A stretch of DNA of 8,681 nt from Eubacteriales bacterium (GTDB lineage Bacteria; Bacillota_A; Clostridia; Christensenellales; Aristaeellaceae): assembly GCA_029974855.1 (NCBI GenBank), contig JARKQO010000353.1, positions 1-8,681 on the forward strand, read 5' to 3'. Each line of letters opens with the position of its first letter. Within the stretch, counting starts at the first letter, position 1. This document shows positions 5,867 through 8,681 of this stretch, piece by piece. The notes under the pieces are model-generated. The model saw nothing but the letters and a program-made list of their open reading frames with translations, had not been told where the DNA came from and did not search any database. The translations under genes were made by a program, and so were the position numbers.

Positions 5867-6871
5867 TTATCTCGTAGATTTTCGGATGATCAGGTCCGTT
5901 TTCAAAATGTCCACCTGGGCGGGGGCCAGCTTGCCGGTTTTCTCCTTGTGATGAATCTGGCGGATCAGCTTGCTGGCGGCCAGGGCCCCAATCTCATACA
6001 GGGGCTGGGCCACGGTGGAAAGGGGCGGCTCGATTTGGGAGCTGGTTTCCACATTGTCAATGCCCATTACCGACACATCTCCGGGAATGGACAGCCCCGC
6101 GTCGTGCAGCGCCCGCATCACCACAAAGGCCTTGGGGTCGCTGCTGGCCAGCACCGCGTCGGGCCGGATGCCCCTTTTGAGCATGTTTTGAATCAGGAAA
6201 TAGAAGCTGGCCGTGCCGGTGGTCTCGTGGATCACCAGCTGCTCGTCGTAGGGCAGACCGGCGGTTTCCAAGGCCCGCCGGTACCCCTTGTAGCGGTCCA
6301 TATACAGGGGAATCTCTTCCCGGCCCATGGCAAAGGCGATTTTTTTGTGTCCGCCCCGAATCAGGTACTGGGTGGCGTCAAACATAGCCACCTCGTTATC
6401 AATCCCCACCGCGTCGATGGTATCGTCATAGATGCGGCTGGTGAGCACCACCGGGAACCCCTCCCGCCACAGCTTGCGGATGTGGTCGGAGCCGGGCATC
6501 ATGGAGGCCACGATGAACCCGTCGATGAAGCGGGTGCGCAGCCTGGCGATATACCGCTTTTCCTCCTCCACATCCTCGTCCGTGTTGCACAGGATGACCG
6601 TATACCCGGCCTTGCGGGCGGTGTCCTCCACGCCCCGGGTGATGGCGGGAAAAATGAGGTTTTGGATGCTGGGCACCAGCAAGGCGATGGTGTTGCTGCG
6701 GCCCAGCTTCAGGCCCTTGGCCAGCTCGTTGGGCTTGTAGTCCAGCAGGCGGACGGCCTCCATCACCCGGGTCCGGGTGTTTTCGTTTACCACCGGCTTC
6801 TCGGAAAGGACGCGGGATACGGTGCTGGCGGAAACCCCCGCATACTCGGCCACATCCTTCAAACTGACCAT
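5867..6871 (-). CDS. LacI-family transcriptional regulator
   Basis: A 334-residue protein of standard LacI/GalR length. The N-terminal helix-turn-helix runs from about residue 3 to 23 (LKDVAEYAGVSASTVSRVLS), with the recognition helix at VSASTVSRVL. The hinge helix is PNELAKGLKLG (47-57), with Leu54 at the position that intercalates into operator DNA in PurR. A periplasmic-binding-protein-like effector domain starts at NTIALLVPS (60-68) and carries the family pattern RYKGYRRALETAGL (193-206) and VSVMGIDN (267-274). The ATG follows AAAGGGGAG at 6879-6887 with a 7-base spacer. The gene sits inside the operon, 42 bases after the dehydratase and 13 bases before the flavin reductase, so it is probably expressed with its targets and regulates itself. 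Its effector is probably the substrate or a pathway intermediate (inference). I found no convincing LacI-type palindromic operator in the window; the operator is probably at the operon promoter to the right. Confidence 0.95.
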   Translation of the reverse strand: MVSLKDVAEYAGVSASTVSRVLSEKPVVNENTRTRVMEAVRLLDYKPNELAKGLKLGRSNTIALLVPSIQNLIFPAITRGVEDTARKAGYTVILCNTDEDVEEEKRYIARLRTRFIDGFIVASMMPGSDHIRKLWREGFPVVLTSRIYDDTIDAVGIDNEVAMFDATQYLIRGGHKKIAFAMGREEIPLYMDRYKGYRRALETAGLPYDEQLVIHETTGTASFYFLIQNMLKRGIRPDAVLASSDPKAFVVMRALHDAGLSIPGDVSVMGIDNVETSSQIEPPLSTVAQPLYEIGALAASKLIRQIHHKEKTGKLAPAQVDILKTDLIIRKSTR

Positions 6872-6891
6872 ATCCCCGCTCCCCTTTCCTT

Positions 6892-6907
6892 GGCCCCCGG
6901 TTGGGGG
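6892..6907 (-). other. Small GC hairpin between the dehydratase and regulator genes
   Basis: Five C (6894-6898), a four-base loop (GGTT on the plus strand) and five G (6903-6907) can form a 5-bp hairpin in the transcript. It starts 6 bases after the dehydratase stop and ends before the regulator's ribosome binding site. No U-run follows, so it is not an intrinsic terminator. It could protect an mRNA end or mildly slow polymerase, but five GC pairs in such GC-rich DNA may be chance. Confidence 0.3.
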
Positions 6908-6913
6908 TATGCC

Positions 6914-8569
6914 TTAGTCCCAGTACACCGTCGCTCCCCGATGGGCGCTGGTGGTATTTTTGCGGTACAGCTCCAGCCAGCCTGTGGCGGGCTTTTTCAC
7001 TGGTTTCCACTGGGCCCGGCGGCGGTCAAACTCCGCTTCGTCCACGTCCACAGTCAGGCTGCGGGCGGCGATATCAATGTGAATCCGGTCCCCGTTCTCA
7101 ATGAGGGCGATGTTGCCGCCCTCGTAGGCCTCGGGGCTCACATGGCCGATGGCCAGGCCCCCTGTGGCCCCGGAGAAGCGTCCGTCGCTGACCAAGGCGA
7201 TTTGGGTGCCCATGCCCTTACCCAGCACTGCCGCCATAAAGGTTTCCATGTGGGGCATCCCCGGAGAGCCCTTGGGGCCCTCGTAGCGGATCACCACCAC
7301 GTCCCCCGGGTGAATCTCATCCTGGAGCATGGCGTGCCAGGCGTCGTCCTGGGAATCGTACACTCTGGCCGGGCCGGAAAAGACCCAGGCGTCCTTTTCC
7401 ACCGCGCTGAATTTGACGATGGCGCTGTCCGCGCCAATGTTGCCATGGAGCACCGCCAGGCCACCCTGCTGATGCAGGGGATTCTCCACGGGGCGGATGA
7501 TCTCCGGGTTCCCGTTTTCCGCCGCTTCCGCCATAGCCTCGATGCTGCCGAACATCCCCTGGGCCTGAACGTCAATCTTCCCGGCCTTGGCCAATTCCTT
7601 TACCACGGCCCCCAGCCCCCCCGCCCCGCTGAACTCCACCATGGTATCCTTGGGGTGATTGGGGTAGATGGCGCTGATGACGGGCACTTCCTGGCTGATG
7701 AGGTCAAAGGTCTCCGGGGTGATGGAAAAGCCGCCCTGCCGGGCAATGGCGGGGATGTGCAGCAGGCTGTTGGTGGAGCCGCCGGTGGCCATCATATAGC
7801 GCACCACGTTTTCAAAGCTGGCCTGGGTCAAAAAGTCCAAAGGCCGCCTTTGCTCCCTCACGGCCTGAACGATCTTCCGTCCGGCTTCCCTGGCAAGGGC
7901 GTGCCAGGCCGGGGTTTGGCTGCGCACGCTGGCGTTGCCGTGGGGGGAGAAGCCCAGCACCTCGGCGGTGGCGCACATGGTATTGGCCGTGCCCATGAAG
8001 GGGCAGGCTCCGGGGGTGGGGCAGGCGTTGCGCACAACGGCCTTGTACTCATCCCGCTCTATGTCCCCGCCTATATAGGCGGCGTAGGCCTGCTTGGTGT
8101 GGGTCAGCGTCAGCATGCGGCCGTCCAGCTCCCCCGGGGCCATAAAGCCCCCGGTGAACATCACCGTGGGGATATTCACCCGCAGGGCTCCCATCAGCAT
8201 GCCGGGCACCACCTTGTCGCAGGTGGCCATGATCACCATGCCCTCCAGCATGTTCAGCTCCGCCACGGTTTCCACCTCGCTGGACACCAAGTCCCGGGCG
8301 GGGAGGGTGTAGCGGTCCCCGGGGGTGTTGCTGCAGATGCCGTCGCAAATGCCGCTGATGGGCAGCTCCAGGGCCAGGGCCCCGGCGGCGTAAATCTCTT
8401 GCTTCATCTCGTCGATCACATCCCGCAGGGGATAATGACCGGGGTTCATTTCGTTCCAGGAGTTCACCAGGCCGATCACCGGGCGGGCCGCGTCCTCCTC
8501 GCTGATGCCCATGGCATACAAAAGGGCGTTGCGGTGGTCCAGCGATTCCTCGTTCCAGTTGCGAATCAT
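6914..8569 (-). CDS. IlvD/Edd-family dehydratase (dihydroxy-acid or sugar-acid dehydratase)
   Basis: A 551-residue cytoplasmic enzyme, near the usual length of short IlvD proteins. The family removes water from 2,3-dihydroxy acids to give 2-keto-3-deoxy acids, using an Fe-S cluster and Mg. Visible landmarks are [10 protein letters not shown] (36-45), CDG (75-77, Asp76 as likely metal ligand), TCDKVVPGM (116-124, with cluster Cys117, Asp118 and Lys119 at the carbamylated-lysine position), [12 protein letters not shown] (187-198, cluster Cys189), ATGGSTN (262-268), SPGMPHM (435-441) and SDGRFSG (461-467, Ser466 at the catalytic-base position). PGH at 43-45 matches E. coli-type IlvD rather than the PCN of the plant and mycobacterial [2Fe-2S] type. 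The stretch after CDG ([16 protein letters not shown]) departs from the usual IAMGHEGM-x-YSLPSR, so substrate specificity is open. The ATG is set by AAAGGAAGG at 8577-8585, 7 bases upstream. No other valine or isoleucine biosynthesis gene is visible; the neighbours are catabolic redox enzymes, so I infer a sugar-acid-like substrate. Plain valine-pathway IlvD is not excluded. Confidence 0.9.
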   Translation of the reverse strand: MIRNWNEESLDHRNALLYAMGISEEDAARPVIGLVNSWNEMNPGHYPLRDVIDEMKQEIYAAGALALELPISGICDGICSNTPGDRYTLPARDLVSSEVETVAELNMLEGMVIMATCDKVVPGMLMGALRVNIPTVMFTGGFMAPGELDGRMLTLTHTKQAYAAYIGGDIERDEYKAVVRNACPTPGACPFMGTANTMCATAEVLGFSPHGNASVRSQTPAWHALAREAGRKIVQAVREQRRPLDFLTQASFENVVRYMMATGGSTNSLLHIPAIARQGGFSITPETFDLISQEVPVISAIYPNHPKDTMVEFSGAGGLGAVVKELAKAGKIDVQAQGMFGSIEAMAEAAENGNPEIIRPVENPLHQQGGLAVLHGNIGADSAIVKFSAVEKDAWVFSGPARVYDSQDDAWHAMLQDEIHPGDVVVIRYEGPKGSPGMPHMETFMAAVLGKGMGTQIALVSDGRFSGATGGLAIGHVSPEAYEGGNIALIENGDRIHIDIAARSLTVDVDEAEFDRRRAQWKPVKKPATGWLELYRKNTTSAHRGATVYWD

Positions 8570-8585
8570 ATGGCAGCCTTCCTTT

Positions 8586-8681
8586 CTACGCGCCCAAGTA
8601 AGCCTTGTTCACCACATCGGAGGCCAGCAGGTCCTTGCCGGTGCCGCATACCGTGATCATCCCGTTTTCCAGCACGCAGGC
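8586..8681 (-). CDS. livF: Branched-chain amino acid-type ABC transporter ATP-binding protein (LivF-like), C-terminal 31 residues only
   Basis: Only the last 31 codons and the TAG stop are inside the window; the rest lies beyond the right edge. The visible tail has the LivF pattern: a VLENG strand (residues 3-7 of the fragment), then the [10 protein letters not shown] segment, and a terminal NKAYLGA. In the LivF family the same region reads roughly LENG-(I/V)-x-x-x-GTG-x-x-LL-x-x-x-x-V-x-x-AYLG. LivF is one of two cytoplasmic ATPases of the Liv/HAAT importers, which take up branched-chain amino acids and, in some members, urea, amides or aromatic acids. The stop is 16 bases before the dehydratase start, and the next gene's ribosome binding site lies directly after it, so the transporter and enzymes are probably co-transcribed. 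The Walker and signature motifs are outside the window, so the call rests on the tail alone. LivG or another ABC ATPase of this class is the main alternative. Confidence 0.7.
   Translation of the reverse strand, partial: ACVLENGMITVCGTGKDLLASDVVNKAYLGA

Noticed and set aside
5948..8656. A 902-codon open frame on the plus strand, opposite the regulator and dehydratase genes
   Set aside because: It is antisense to two well-recognised proteins, is very rich in Gly, His, Pro and Ala with no recognisable domain, and is explained by codon bias in GC-rich DNA, which removes stop codons from an antisense frame.

Overview
The window is GC-rich (about 60% by eye) and almost entirely coding. Every gene I can support lies on the minus strand, so transcription runs from the right edge (8681) to the left edge (1). 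Strong GGGAGG-like ribosome binding sites, very short gaps between genes, and a heavy-metal (HMA) domain fused to a TauE/SafE-like membrane protein suggest a high-GC anaerobic Firmicute, for example a gut Oscillospiraceae/Clostridia member. That placement is inference; no rRNA or other phylogenetic marker is present.

Right to left, 8681 to 647 reads as one long operon: (1) the last 31 codons of a LivF-type ABC transporter ATPase; (2) an IlvD/Edd-family dehydratase; (3) a LacI-family regulator; (4) an Old Yellow Enzyme (OYE)-like flavin reductase with a C-terminal Fe-S cysteine cluster but without the FAD/NAD(P)H domains of its larger relatives; (5) a zinc-dependent medium-chain dehydrogenase; (6) a short-chain dehydrogenase; (7) a 655-residue flavoprotein of the succinate dehydrogenase/fumarate reductase/L-aspartate oxidase superfamily. 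Gaps are 16, 42, 13, -4, 18 and 51 bases. A good intrinsic terminator (543-588) follows the last gene. No promoter is visible inside the operon, so it probably starts to the right of the window, in or before the transporter genes.

Together these genes look like a catabolic module: uptake by a Liv/HAAT-type ABC transporter, oxidation of hydroxyl groups by two NAD(P)-dependent dehydrogenases, loss of water from a vicinal-diol carboxylic acid by the IlvD/Edd enzyme, and reduction or oxidation of C-C double bonds by two flavoproteins, under an embedded, probably self-regulating LacI-type repressor. I cannot name the substrate. A sugar acid or a polyhydroxylated (possibly alicyclic) carboxylic acid fits the enzyme types.

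Beyond the terminator, a 228-base gap (419-646) holds a candidate promoter with a TATACT -10 element. It leads into an unrelated gene running off the left edge (418 to 1), a probable copper-handling membrane protein with an N-terminal metal-binding domain. I saw no tRNA, rRNA, CRISPR, insertion sequence or phage feature.
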